Source of the DNA: Entamoeba histolytica HM-1:IMSS | Lineage: Eukaryota > Evosea > Mastigamoebida > Endamoebidae | Length of the DNA stretch: 64,000 nt | NCBI RefSeq assembly: GCF_000208925.1 | Contig: NW_001914900.1 | Coordinates: 1-64,000 of the forward strand | Direction: 5' to 3' | Shown here: one piece after another, positions 1 to 11,091 of the stretch | Layout: every line of letters begins with the position of its first letter | Position numbering within the stretch: position 1 is the first letter of the stretch | Position numbers and translations under genes: made by a program | The notes under the pieces: model-generated | What the model was told of the DNA's origin: nothing | What the model saw: only the letters and a program-made list of their open reading frames with translations | The model's database searches: none

Positions 1-1877
1 TTTTCCGTGTTTCTAGTTCCTGTAAATCCTCTTCCTCCTTGAGTTATTTTTGAATAAATCTCTCCAATTTCTTTTTCAACTTCTTCCTTTTTCTTCTCAT
101 ATTCTTCTTTACTTCCATTTTGATTGTTATCAACCCATTTTAAATTCTTTTCTATTATTTCTTCTGCTTTCTTCTTATCTTCTTCACTTATTTTATCTCC
201 CATTTCTTTAATACTATTCTTCATTGAATAACACATATTTTCTATTTGATTCTTTGCTTCAATTCGTGCCTTATTCTCTTCATCTTCTGCTTTATATTTC
301 TCTGCTTCTCTTATCATTTTATCAATATCTTCTTTACTTAATCTTCCTTTGTCATTTGTAATAGTAATTTTATTCTTCTTTCCACTACTTTTATCTTCTG
401 CTGTTACATTTAATATTCCATTTGCATCAATGTCAAATGTAACTTCGATTTGTGGTACTCCTCGTGGTGCTGGTGCTATTCCTGTTAACTCAAATCTTCC
501 AAGTAAATTACAATGTTTTGTCATTGATGCTTCTCCTTCAAATACTTGAATTAATACTTCTGCTTGATTATCTGCATATGTAGAAAATATTTCGGATTTC
601 TTTGCTGGAATTGTTGAATTTCTAGGAATTAATGCTGTCATAACTCCTCCTGCTGTTTCTATTCCAAGTGTAAGTGGTGCAACATCAAGTAATAACACAT
701 CTTCTGTTGCTTTCCCTCCGGTTCCTGTTAATATAGCTGCTTGTACTGCTGCTCCATACGCAACTGCTTCATCTGGATTAATACTTTTATTTGGTTCTTT
801 CCCATTGAAAAATTCTTTTAATATCTCAACGACTTTTGGAATTCTTGTACTTCCTCCTATCAATACTACTTCATCAATACTACTTTTATCTATTTTAGCA
901 TCTTCTAATACTCTTGAAACTGGTCCAATAGTTGATTTAAATAAATCAATGTTGATTTCTTCAAATCTAGCTCGTGTAATAGATGTATAAAAATCAATTC
1001 CTTCATATAATTGATCAACTTCAATATTAGCAACACTTGCACTTGATAATGTTCTTTTTGCTCTTTCACATGCCGTTCTTAATCTTCTAACAGCTCGTGC
1101 ATTCCCACTAATATCTTTCTTATATTTTCTTTCAAACTCACCAATAAAATATTTAACAAGTCGATTATCAAAATCTTCTCCTCCAAGATGTGTATCTCCA
1201 TTAGTTGCTTTAACTTCAAACACTCCTTCTTCAATTGCAAGAACTGATACATCAAATGTTCCTCCTCCAAGATCAAATATCAATACTTTCTTCTCTCCTG
1301 AACTTTTTTTATCAAGTCCATATGCAATAGCTGCTGCCGTAGGTTCATTAATAATTCTCATCACATTCATTCCTGCAATTGTTCCTGCATCTTTAGTAGC
1401 TTGTCTTTGAGAATCATTGAAATATGCTGGACATGTAATAACTGCATTCTTTATTTCTTTTCCAACAAATGTTTCTGCCGTTTCTTTCATTTTACTTAAT
1501 ACCATTGATGAAATTTCTTCTGGTGTAAATCTTTTAACTTCTCCTTTATATTCTACTTCAATTAGTGGTTTATCATGTCCATCATCAACTACTTCAAATG
1601 ACCAATGTTTCATATCATTTTGAATAGTTGGATCGCTAAATCTTCTTCCTATCATTCGTTTTGCATCAAATACCGTATTTTTAACATTCATTCCAATTTG
1701 ATTCTTTGCTGCATCCCCAATAAGTCTTTCTGTATCAGTAAATGCAACATATGATGGTGTCGTTCTATTTCCTTGGTCATTTGCTATAATTTCTACTCGA
1801 TCATTTTGCCAAATACCAACACATGAATATGTTGTACCTAAATCTATTCCAATACCTAATCCTGTGTATTTACTCAT
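1..1877 (-). CDS. HSP70: Cytosolic heat shock protein 70, C-terminus cut by window edge
   Basis: ATP-dependent chaperone that folds and refolds client proteins in the cytosol with J-domain partners. The reading frame runs without a stop from the ATG at 1877 to the window edge, about 625 codons. The N-terminal ATPase domain shows the phosphate-binding signature GIDLGTTYS near residue 9, then the [12 protein letters not shown] and [11 protein letters not shown] signatures. The substrate-binding domain and the charged helical lid follow. Complete cytosolic HSP70s have about 650 residues, so only the extreme C-terminus (usually Gly/Met-rich and ending in EVD) is missing. There is no signal peptide and no ER or organelle presequence, which argues against BiP or a mitosomal form. 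A TATA-like TATATAAAG lies on the minus strand at 1904-1912, about 30 bases upstream of the ATG. Confidence 0.96.
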   Translation of the reverse strand, partial: MSKYTGLGIGIDLGTTYSCVGIWQNDRVEIIANDQGNRTTPSYVAFTDTERLIGDAAKNQIGMNVKNTVFDAKRMIGRRFSDPTIQNDMKHWSFEVVDDGHDKPLIEVEYKGEVKRFTPEEISSMVLSKMKETAETFVGKEIKNAVITCPAYFNDSQRQATKDAGTIAGMNVMRIINEPTAAAIAYGLDKKSSGEKKVLIFDLGGGTFDVSVLAIEEGVFEVKATNGDTHLGGEDFDNRLVKYFIGEFERKYKKDISGNARAVRRLRTACERAKRTLSSASVANIEVDQLYEGIDFYTSITRARFEEINIDLFKSTIGPVSRVLEDAKIDKSSIDEVVLIGGSTRIPKVVEILKEFFNGKEPNKSINPDEAVAYGAAVQAAILTGTGGKATEDVLLLDVAPLTLGIETAGGVMTALIPRNSTIPAKKSEIFSTYADNQAEVLIQVFEGEASMTKHCNLLGRFELTGIAPAPRGVPQIEVTFDIDANGILNVTAEDKSSGKKNKITITNDKGRLSKEDIDKMIREAEKYKAEDEENKARIEAKNQIENMCYSMKNSIKEMGDKISEEDKKKAEEIIEKNLKWVDNNQNGSKEEYEKKKEEVEKEIGEIYSKITQGGRGFTGTRNTE

Positions 1878-1903
1878 TTAATGACTTCTTTACTTCAGAC
1901 TTC

Positions 1904-1912
1904 CTTTATATA
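1904..1912 (-). promoter_or_regulatory. TATA-like element of HSP70
   Basis: Minus-strand TATATAAAG about 30 bases before the HSP70 start codon, resembling the Entamoeba TATA-like consensus GTATTTAAA. GAA-rich triplets flank it, but no clean inverted GAA/TTC heat-shock element is visible. Confidence 0.45.
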
Positions 1913-4900
1913 TCATTCTCTCCATTTCTATCATGTTTACGTGGTTCATTGTTTGTGCCAATCTTTCATTCTTTCTACTACTCATTTACTCATTGCTTTA
2001 TCATTTCCACGTGTTCTTTTGTTATTTATAACATTATTCTTTCTTTTCATTTAAATAACATTTATATTAATTCTCTAAAAATACAATACCAAATAAACAT
2101 TACATAATGAACAGTAATAATTACTTAACGACATTTTAATCACACTTAACAAATGATATGAGAAATAAGAAAAATAACCAAGAGATAAGAAAATGAATGG
2201 AAAGACTCAAATAATACTAAAAGTATAATTAGTCAAATAACAGTCGTATTTAATGAATTTATATAAAAACACAAAATATCGTTCTACTTCATTTTTGAGA
2301 TTTAGAAGACAAATAAATTGAATAAAAGAACAATAATGTGGTGAATATTCAAGTAGAAATTTCATTGTTTTGTTGATTGATAAAAATGAATACTAAATAA
2401 TTAAAACCAAAACAAGGAAATAGAATAATAAAAACGGTATATGATAATTCATTAAAATTAATCGTTTTATTCTTATTATTCGTACATTTGATTAAAGAAA
2501 TATACTATCATTACAAAAATAAATAAACAATGTTATATATAATTATAGAAATTGTTTTAAATAGTATATACAAATTTAATGTAAAAATATAATAATTAAT
2601 AATGAATATTTAATTTAAACATTCAAAAACAAGAAATGTATTTTGAATATAATTAAATAATAAAGAAAAATGTAAAATGTTAAACATGAAACATTAAAAA
2701 TATCATGGATAATATGAATGAAGAAATGAATAAAATAATTAATTAAAAGTTGAAATAAATTGAAAAGAAAAATTAAAATTGAAATAAAAATTAATGTTAC
2801 ATTAAACAACATATTCTGCATTGTGTTAATGTAAAATTATTTGATTTTTGTTGTTTATCAATAAATAAAATAAATAATGAAAACAAATAAAAGATTAATC
2901 ATTTAATTACTATATTAATTATTCATGTTGATAGAATATATTTTATGTTAATTACAAATGATCTAAAATCAAATAAAATGGAAGTAAAATTAAATATAAA
3001 AAGTAATAATGTTAACATAATGTTTAAATAATACGTTCTTCAAATAAATAGATTAACAGAAGAAAGAAGTGTTTTCAATATTTTATAATTACTTTTCTGT
3101 TTAATATAAGATTGTTATTACAAAGAGAATTGAAGTTCATAATTGAATTAGATTAATTTGTTATTTAACTTTTTGTTGTATATTTTTTGAAAATAGAATA
3201 AAAATATTTAATTATAAACCAATTCTAATAATAAATATTTTTAAGTAATGATATTTATTTTGTATATTTGTTTTCATTCTTTAGAGTTGTTATTCTGTTA
3301 ATATTACTGTTATTTTTCCATCTTCATATTATTTAATTTTTGTGTTTGTTGTGGTTTTACATCTTCAATATTATCTTCATTATATAATTAATACATGTTA
3401 AATTTCATTTTCTGTTTTATATTGTCTTTCTTATCGTTATATATTATTATTTTCTATTTCTTTCATTTTTATTGTTAATTTATGAATAAATCGCACATTA
3501 CTTATCAAATTTATTTAATTTCTATTTATTCCATCTTTATATTTCTGAACCTTTCTTATATTATTTTGTGTTTATTGATTTATGTACTTATGTGTTTGTT
3601 ATATTTGGCACGAAAATTAGCAAAGAAAAAATGAATCCAAATAATTTACAAAAATGAAAAAGATGTAAAATAATTTGCATCAATAGAATTTTCCATTTAT
3701 TATATTTTGCTCCTAACAAATAAAAATAAAAAGTATGATAAATAAACAATATGTAAATATTTATGTTTATCTTTTATCAGTTGTACTCATTTTGTATGAA
3801 ATATTAATGAAATAGATTATTTGATGAATCATATTTATTTTTATTCTTTTTATTCTTTTATTTATATGTTATTTATCTATCGTATTTTTATATATTTATT
3901 TCTCTGTTTATATTATTTATATCATTGTGTTATTCTTATTATCTATATATTATTATATTATTCTTATTTTCTTATTTTTATGTTTATATTATTTAGATTT
4001 TCTTATTGTTATTCTTTTATATTTAAATGTATTTTATTATTTGTTTATTCATCTTTATCATTTTTATATTCTTATCATTTATATCTATTTTCATTTTATA
4101 TTTATTCTGTTTTGATTTATATTAATATTAAATTTATCTTTTATACTTTGAATTTATTATTATATCATTGATTATCATTTCTATATTTATTTATCATTTA
4201 TTCTTATTATTCTTTTGTTTTTATATTCTATATCATATATTCATATCATTTTCATTTATATTTTATCACTTATTACATGTTATAATAACATAACACTTAT
4301 GATTGATTATATAATAAACATCATAATGAAGTTATACACATATAAATAATAAACATAAAAAAGAGTAAAATATTTTTCAATAATAAAATAATATTAATCA
4401 TTTTACACAATTAAATTAGACACTTATTATTGAATATTTCTAATTTTTACATTAAAAATACACCATTTTCATTCTTTTCTTCTTTTATCATCTCTTTGTG
4501 ATTTATTACTTTTTATTTTCTTTATTATACTTTCTTTTTATCTTCTTTACTTTCTACTTTTATTCTTTCTTCATCTACTTCTTACTTTCTTTTTATTCTT
4601 TTATATCTTTATGTTCTTTTTATATTATTTCTTTTTTTCGTTGCCAATTAATGTATTAATGTAATTAGATGATAAAAGACAAATTGAATTAATGTTTATG
4701 AAATAATATTAAGTGTAAATTATTTTAATCATTATATAATAATTATAAACAAATGATTTAACAATTATTTATATTCAGTGTCTATTATATATTCATTATA
4801 TTTAATAACAACTTGAATTATTTATAATCAAAGTAATAAAATTCAGCAATATCGAGTCAACAAATAAAATCTATTTACAAGTTCTTTTGTATTGAACTAA

Positions 4901-5076
4901 CAATTAAAAAGGAAAATGTAACACAAAATAGAATTATTATTTCTTTTCAAATAGAAATTGACTTTATGATATTATTCTTATTCTTTCATATGTGAATTAT
5001 GATATATAGAATCATTAAAAAATAATCATTTAACAATCATATTTAATTGAAATAATTTTTAATTACACAAAATAAC
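1913..5076. other. AT-rich intergenic desert, no gene seen
   Basis: About 3.2 kb of extremely AT-rich, low-complexity sequence between HSP70 and a small ORF. Composition switches by blocks: 2100-3060 is A-rich on the plus strand, whereas 3240-3600, 3820-4270 and 4440-4630 are T-rich with scattered C. The apparent ORFs here translate to strings of F, I, L, Y and S and reflect pyrimidine runs, not proteins. Confidence 0.6.
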
Positions 5077-5247
5077 ATGAAATATCAAGAAAATTATGAA
5101 GTAAACATGAGTTACACTCACACAGTTTTAGAATCATTAACCATGTTTTATATGAAGAATGAGACTCAATTAATGAAACAAAACACATTGATAACCATAC
5201 ATGAAACTGAAATTCTATCAAAAAGTCATTCAAACGTATATGAATAA
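5077..5247 (+). CDS. Possible 56-residue ORF in AT desert (or gene relic)
   Basis: An ATG-to-TAA frame of 56 codons with a mixed amino-acid composition (M, T, H, E, Q, N, V) that stands out from the surrounding low-complexity sequence. It contains clusters such as TQLMKQNTLITIHETEIL. No domain, signal peptide or membrane segment is recognised. The next stop upstream in frame is only eight codons before the ATG. It could be a small lineage-specific gene or the last intact fragment of a decayed gene. Confidence 0.3.
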   Translation: MKYQENYEVNMSYTHTVLESLTMFYMKNETQLMKQNTLITIHETEILSKSHSNVYE

Positions 5248-5854
5248 TACATGAAATTTAGTATTATTTAGAAGAACAACAACCAAAAAGATAAACAATT
5301 TTTAAAAAAAAAGTTTGAAAAAACAAAAAATAAAAAATAACTAAAAAATAATTGAAATACACTTCGTAGTTTACTAACATTTATTGAAGGTGATTATTAT
5401 CATAGACATATTCTTATAAATAATTAATGACTTGTTTATACTTTATAAAAAAATAAATGAGGGTAATTCTTTATAAGAAGAACAATTGACTGATATTCAG
5501 AACAACGATAGAATGTAATATTTCATTCAATGATATGTCTAATAAACACAGATTGTTGTATTAACTATGAAATACATAATTTAATAATGATATGTCTTAT
5601 TCATTTCATCTTTTTATTTAACAAAGTTCAATTTATCAAAACACAAATAAAACACATTAACACATTTAAATCACAATAAGAACAAAAACTATGAAATAAA
5701 GAAATTGAGTTAAACAGTGAATATACTATAAATAATATGTTGATAAAGAAAATATCAAAACATAATGTTCAAAGGAATAAGACACAACACGGATAAGAAA
5801 GAGTTAAAAGAAGAAAAAGACTAATAAGAGAAGAAAAAGTAATATAAAGGAAAA
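5248..5854. other. AT-rich gap upstream of tRNA-Leu
   Basis: About 600 bases of AT-rich sequence in which I see no gene. No second tRNA, 5S gene or short tandem repeat is visible next to the tRNA, so this does not look like one of the Entamoeba tRNA arrays. Confidence 0.5.
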
Positions 5855-5936
5855 GCACGAATGGCCGAGTGGTCTAAGGCGTCCGCTTTAGGCGTGGATA
5901 TCGAAAGATGCGTGGGATCAAACCCCACTTCGTGCA
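5855..5936 (+). tRNA. tRNA-Leu (anticodon UAG)
   Basis: Type II tRNA without an intron. The acceptor arms GCACGAA (5855-5861) and TTCGTGC (5929-5935) pair fully, with A as discriminator base at 5936. The anticodon stem TCCGC (5882-5886) pairs with GTGGA (5894-5898) with one G-U, and the seven-base loop TTTAGGC gives anticodon TAG at 5889-5891, reading CUA leucine codons. A short variable arm closed by GAAA follows, then the T stem GTGGG/CCCAC. A run of eight T from 5937 is a good RNA polymerase III terminator. The D arm contains the usual internal A-box sequence. Confidence 0.95.
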
Positions 5937-5944
5937 TTTTTTTT
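5937..5944 (+). terminator. RNA polymerase III poly-T terminator of tRNA-Leu
   Basis: Run of eight T directly after the discriminator base of the tRNA gene. Confidence 0.8.
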
Positions 5945-7440
5945 ATTAAAATTAGAAGGTTATTCTAAAAATTTTTATTTTTATTTAACATAATAGAAAA
6001 TGGATAATACTCATTTTATTGTCAAATGATGTAATGATAAATAATTGATTAATAACAAGAAACAAGAATTGAAACAAGAATAAAAATTAATGAATATAAT
6101 TGATATATATGAAAGAAATGACATGAATAGATATAAATTGAAATAAACAAGAAAGTCAAAATAAAAATGAAGAGAATAACCAACTAATTGTGTTGTAATA
6201 TTCAATAGAAAATAATTGTATTATTAATTTAAATAATATTGTTTTCAATGATAAATATCAAATAATAAAATGAAATAACACAAAAAGAATAATAAAAGAA
6301 TAAATTAAATATTATATAATGAAAAAATAATAGTACAACATGACTAATTCAATATACTGTCTTTCTATTATTTGTTAAAGGTGTTACTTATTCTTCACTT
6401 TTATCATATTCTAATAATGAATAAACATATACATTAGTACTAATTGTATAATTATGTATTTCTTTCTTATCATTTTCTTTTATTTCATTATTCTATCAAT
6501 TCAACATTAATTTTATTTTTTATCTTATTTGAATCATTCTGATTCTTTCTCTTTTTATTTAATTTTAAAGAAATTGATGAATGACAAGAAACATAACAAA
6601 TAATATTAAAACAAATAATCAGAGCAAGATAATTTCATATCAAACAATAAATATAAATGATAGAAGAATGAGTGAAATATGTATTATCTTTATTGACAGA
6701 AATATATGAATCATTATATTATTAATTATTAACATAACTAACACTACATTGATAATATTGTTTATTTCATTCATTTTCATTGTCATAATTATTTTAACAA
6801 CAATTTTAATAGAAATAAACAGTATTATCACAATAGAAATAAATGTCAAAATAAAACACAAAGAAGATACAAACAATATCAAACCATAAATATTAAAAAA
6901 TATAAATAAGTATTAATAACAAAATTTTTAAGAATTTGATTTAATTGATTTTAATAATCCTCATCATGGTATTAATATTAATGAAATATTTTATACCTTC
7001 AATTAATGATTTAATTATTAATAATTAATCATTTCATGCAATAAAACATATATTACAAAAATATGAAAGAAATAAAGTATTAATAATATTGATATATTTC
7101 AATATAAGTATATACAAATAAAATATATTCATAAAATAAATAGAAATACACAAATAAATACAACATAACATAAAAATAATATCATTATTTACAAACAATA
7201 CAATATTAATGATAAATTAATACACAAAGAAACAGTAATAAGAATAAAGACACTAAAATTACAATTAGACTTTCCCTATGATACATACAACCAATAATCA
7301 TCAAAAATATGAAATACTTAATGTTTTACACAAATAATTCTGATAATATAACAGAAGAAGAAACAAATAATTCACACAACATATAAATAAATACGAATTG
7401 GAAGTAGAGAATATTAAGAAACTGAAATAAATATTTACTA
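5945..7440. other. AT-rich gap, no gene seen
   Basis: About 1.5 kb of A- and T-rich low-complexity sequence. The ORFs of 60 to 80 codons on the minus strand are runs of I, F, L, S and N and carry no recognisable domain. Confidence 0.5.
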
Positions 7441-7765
7441 ATAGTCATAACACTAAATGTATGCATGTCTATTAATTAACCTTTTTATCTTTCATTGTTT
7501 TTCTCAGTCTAGCTATTTATATTTTTGTGGCTTTTACTTCTGAACCTCTTTTACTTCTCAGTTTTGTTTCTTCTTCACAGCTGTTTTTTCAATACTGATT
7601 TGTCTTTTTGTTGTGGTTGTGCTTTATCATTCCCCAATCATCTCTTTGACCAAGCCTTATCTCTTGTTTTACACCCAAAGTATATTTCTTTTCCCTTCTT
7701 CTTATTGTATATCTTATAACAACTACCTTTTGCCTTGACCAGTATTTAGTTAGTATTTCCATCAT
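7441..7765. other. GC-elevated island 3' of the LRR gene, possible relic or mobile-element fragment
   Basis: This stretch has clearly more G/C and less repetition than the desert on its left. On the minus strand a 58-codon ATG frame spans 7589-7765 and encodes a very basic peptide (RRREKKYTLGVKQEIRLGQ). A second minus-strand frame overlaps it and reads GSCYKIYNKKKGKEIYFGCK before a stop. Neither matches a family I can name. The position just downstream of an LRR gene would suit a decayed duplicate or a SINE-like insertion, but no target-site duplication or tail was recognised. Confidence 0.3.
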
Positions 7766-7882
7766 TGAGTCAGTTCAAATCAAATTTAACTAGATGAAAT
7801 GAAATAGTATTAAACTATACCTAATATTTAAAACATATTTATATCATTTTTTTTAAAAGACAAATCAAGCAATAGCCATTTC

Positions 7883-10285
7883 TTAATATGCAATTTCAAA
7901 TGCATTCTGGCTGATATCAAAAAGCCTAACAGTTTGTGGAATAGTGCAAGTAGTTAATGTGGGACAATGTGTAATGCGCAAATAATAACATGTATATAAT
8001 GAATCTAGCCCAACTATTGAATTAAGACAATAGCAAGCATTGATTGAAAGATAACAAATAGTGAGCGGAAGGTTGAGTACTTTGATTTTTGAATTATTTG
8101 ATAACTCGAAGTATACAATTTTTGTGATGTTTAGATTTAAAAATGTTCCTAGGTTATAACACAATTTACATATTAGTGTCTTCAATGAAAATGGTGTTTG
8201 TAAAACCTCAATTGATGTACAATTTTCTATTTCCATTGATTTGAGTTGTGAATTTGGTATATGAATTAACCCTGTCAATGATGGTAAAGTTTTTAACTTA
8301 ATCATTAAAACATTATATGGGATTGAAATTGTACTAATATCCTCACAATTTTGCATTTCAATTGATGTTAAATAATGACAATTCTTCAAGGAATACAAAT
8401 TCCCTACTTTAGAATTTTCTATTTGAAGTTCCACTAAACTAGTTGGAATATTTATTCCTTGTCTTGCACTTACATTGCTAATCACTAACGTTCGGAGGTT
8501 CTTGTCAGGAAGCCCTTCAAAACTCTCTATTCCCTCTATCCCTTTAATTCTTAATTCTTTAATTCTTTCTGGGTATTTTATATTTTTCTTGTCCCATTCA
8601 ATTTCCATCTTTCTCATTTCACCTTCTACATTGATATAACTTTTACCTTCATCAATTCCTTCCTTTGGCATTCTTAGTATCAGCTCTTCAACCTTTGCCA
8701 TAAGTGTTAATTCCTCTAATCTACTACTTATTTCAACGTGACTCATCTGTTTTCTTCCTTTAACCTCCACTTTCCTTATACTATCACAGTATTTTATAGT
8801 TAGTTCTTCTACCCTCTCTGGAATTCCCTTAATCTTTAACTTTCGACAATCCACTATTTTCAATTTTCTTATTTCCTTCTTTTCTTCTATCTTATATATT
8901 TCTTCAAGTTTGTTGCATCCTTTGACTCTGATTTCTTCTACTTTCTCAGGTATTAACAACCGTTGCATGTCATTGCATTCTTTAACCTTAATTCTTTTCA
9001 ATGCTTTATATTCATAGAGTCGATATAGGTCATAATATTTGTCCCTTATATTCTTGATACCTATCCTTTCTAAAGTATTTGGAAGATAAATAGGAGCTTC
9101 CTTATCAAGGTTGCTCATCTTCAATTCTTTCAGTTGTATCTGTTCTAGTCTCCATTCATCTTCTAGTCTTCCTTCTCCTTGAAACACTACTTTGAGACTT
9201 TCTAGTCCACTTGGTAATTTGATTGATACCATTGTTTCAATACTACAATACAATTTCATTCTTCTTAGAGTCTGAAATATATCATATGTCCAAGTCATTC
9301 TACCTCGTTTTTCTACTCCCCTTTCTATTTCTTCTTTGAACCTAAGACTTTCAAGAGACTGGAAAAACCAAGGTCTTTGAATTAACTCACCTTTTAGCTC
9401 TACTTTTTTTATCAGTGGTAACTTAAAAAAAATTTTATGCCCTTTATCTGCTGTACAATTCCCTATTCCAAAACAAGTGATCCCATATAACACAAAAATT
9501 GACCTCCACTGTGCAATTTCTTTTGTTGGTTTTGTCATTGTTATTCCTTTGATTACTTTCTTATATAAGACTATTTGTGTTGATAATAACTTTACATCTT
9601 CATCAGTTATTTTTTTATTTGTTAAAAAATAAAGCATATTTCGTGGTGTATTTGCTATGTTTTTCTGTACAATCCCTGATTCTATTCCTTTCTTTAAATA
9701 ACAAATGCCTTGACCACGCCACCTTCCTATTACCTCTTTAATTATTTCATGTTCCACTATATCAAAATGGTGGATGATTATCATCTTTAGATATGACCTC
9801 CCAATCATCTCCCCAATTTCTTCTTTAGTTCTTCTTTCTCCATCATTTTTCCACATAACCAATTCACTTCCTATTTCTAATCGTCTTAAATTACTAAACA
9901 TCCCTATTTCATTCATTATTAAATATACATTCCTTGTTCGTCTTCCTTTTTTAATACTTATTCCTTGTATCTTCCCAAATATTTCTGGTTCTATACAAAG
10001 AGCTTCTTCTGGGGTTTTTTCATCTATCTCAATCTCTATCCCTCTAATTCCCTCTAGACTTTCTTGCCATATTAGTTCACCCATTCTCTCAATACTTCGG
10101 TTATTTATTATCACTGAAGTCACCATTGGAAATACTTCTTTAAACTCTTTACTATAAGGTATTAAGCTAGGATATTTACTTGTTCTCACACTTCTCCCAT
10201 ACTTTCTACTTACCATCACATACCTTTCAATATCTCTCAACTCTTTAAAGTACGATCCCACTATTTGTATCGACAACACATCCAT
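7883..10285 (-). CDS. BspA-like leucine-rich-repeat protein
   Basis: Protein of 800 residues. The N-terminal 60 or so residues (IQIVGSYFKELRDIERYVMVSRKYG, shown here only in part: SYFKELRDIERY) fit the capping domain of the large Entamoeba BspA-like LRR family. From about residue 380 onward there are many irregular LRRs of roughly 20-24 residues with the pattern LxxLxIxxCxxLxxIxIPxxV, strongest in the last 250 residues. No signal peptide, membrane segment or GPI signal is evident, although some family members are found at the cell surface. Codon use is unlike the neighbours: GTG, TCG, GGG, AGG and ATA are common, whereas nearby housekeeping genes avoid them, which suggests low expression or relaxed selection. 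The ATG at 10285 is the first in frame. Ligand and partners are unknown. Confidence 0.75.
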   Translation of the reverse strand: MDVLSIQIVGSYFKELRDIERYVMVSRKYGRSVRTSKYPSLIPYSKEFKEVFPMVTSVIINNRSIERMGELIWQESLEGIRGIEIEIDEKTPEEALCIEPEIFGKIQGISIKKGRRTRNVYLIMNEIGMFSNLRRLEIGSELVMWKNDGERRTKEEIGEMIGRSYLKMIIIHHFDIVEHEIIKEVIGRWRGQGICYLKKGIESGIVQKNIANTPRNMLYFLTNKKITDEDVKLLSTQIVLYKKVIKGITMTKPTKEIAQWRSIFVLYGITCFGIGNCTADKGHKIFFKLPLIKKVELKGELIQRPWFFQSLESLRFKEEIERGVEKRGRMTWTYDIFQTLRRMKLYCSIETMVSIKLPSGLESLKVVFQGEGRLEDEWRLEQIQLKELKMSNLDKEAPIYLPNTLERIGIKNIRDKYYDLYRLYEYKALKRIKVKECNDMQRLLIPEKVEEIRVKGCNKLEEIYKIEEKKEIRKLKIVDCRKLKIKGIPERVEELTIKYCDSIRKVEVKGRKQMSHVEISSRLEELTLMAKVEELILRMPKEGIDEGKSYINVEGEMRKMEIEWDKKNIKYPERIKELRIKGIEGIESFEGLPDKNLRTLVISNVSARQGINIPTSLVELQIENSKVGNLYSLKNCHYLTSIEMQNCEDISTISIPYNVLMIKLKTLPSLTGLIHIPNSQLKSMEIENCTSIEVLQTPFSLKTLICKLCYNLGTFLNLNITKIVYFELSNNSKIKVLNLPLTICYLSINACYCLNSIVGLDSLYTCYYLRITHCPTLTTCTIPQTVRLFDISQNAFEIAY

Positions 10286-10840
10286 CTCTATTTTATTTTT
10301 TAGTTCTTCTTTCTTTCATTCTCTCTTCTTCAATTTTTGCTTCTCACCCTTTTTTTATTTTTTGAACTTTTAATAATTAGAAATAAATATAAAAGTTCAA
10401 ATTACTGTGCCTTTCCATTGTTTTCGAAGTTTCATTATTTTGAGAATTTACAAATAATAAAAATTTTCTTTATTTTTTCATAACTCTTTCTATTGTTGAA
10501 ATTTCTTCTTTCTTTGAATTTAATTTCTTTCATTTACGTTCATTAATTTAATAAAACAAATATTCTTGTATTATTGGTTGATAATCAACCGTGCCTTGTG
10601 TGTATTTTGTTGTAACGAAGAATAGACAATTATGTTAATCCATTCATGAAATTACTTGAACACACTTTTTCATGAATAATCGATTAGAATGAATTATTTA
10701 GAGTATTATGGTAATATGAATAATTTTTAACAACAATTCCCCATTCTTTTTATTTATTAGAGTCTCAAAAGAACCTTTTATATTATAATTCATGTGAATA
10801 AATGAGAAGAATTAAAACAGTTTGGTTATAAAAAGTTTTA
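10286..10840. other. Gap upstream of LRR gene, no gene seen
   Basis: About 550 bases of AT-rich sequence that should contain the promoter of the minus-strand LRR gene. No clear TATA-like plus GAAC pair was recognised here. Confidence 0.4.
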
Positions 10841-11088
10841 ATGAAATACCTTATTAATACTAAACTAGACATGAGACATTGTTATAAGTTATTTCTTAAT
10901 AAAAAGAATGTTAATTAGTAATATGTTTTTCTGAATCTTGATACGTCTAGAATTCTTTTGTTCAAATTGGTAATGATGAATTATAATATCGTCCATTTGA
11001 AACTACAAAGTATATGAATAATATTAAATATTTAACTTATAAATCCATTTTCACGAATTAGGAGGATTATCCACGTCAATCCAAATTT
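10841..11088 (+). pseudogene. Decayed coding sequence, family unknown
   Basis: The frame from the ATG at 10841 is open for 25 codons (KYLINTKLDMRHCYKLFLNK) to a TAG at 10916. A second plus-strand frame then reads as plausible protein from 10924 to 11088 and contains stretches such as NSFVQIGNDEL and YRPFETTKYMNNIKYLTYKS. It is interrupted by four stops that sit where a C-to-T change would turn Gln or Arg codons into TAA, TAG or TGA. A frameshift plus nonsense changes is the usual signature of an old pseudogene. The parent family is not recognised. Confidence 0.45.
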
Positions 11089-11091
11089 TAA

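Noticed and set aside
1079..1276. ORF in another frame within HSP70
   Set aside because: Overlaps a clearly conserved HSP70 reading frame and has no family of its own.
3821..4171. Plus-strand ORF of 116 codons
   Set aside because: Translation is almost only Y, F, I, L and S from a T/C-rich low-complexity tract; no start context or domain.
9774..10157. Plus-strand ORF of 127 codons opposite the LRR gene
   Set aside because: Antisense shadow rich in I, L, S and P; the sense frame contains the conserved LRR cap.
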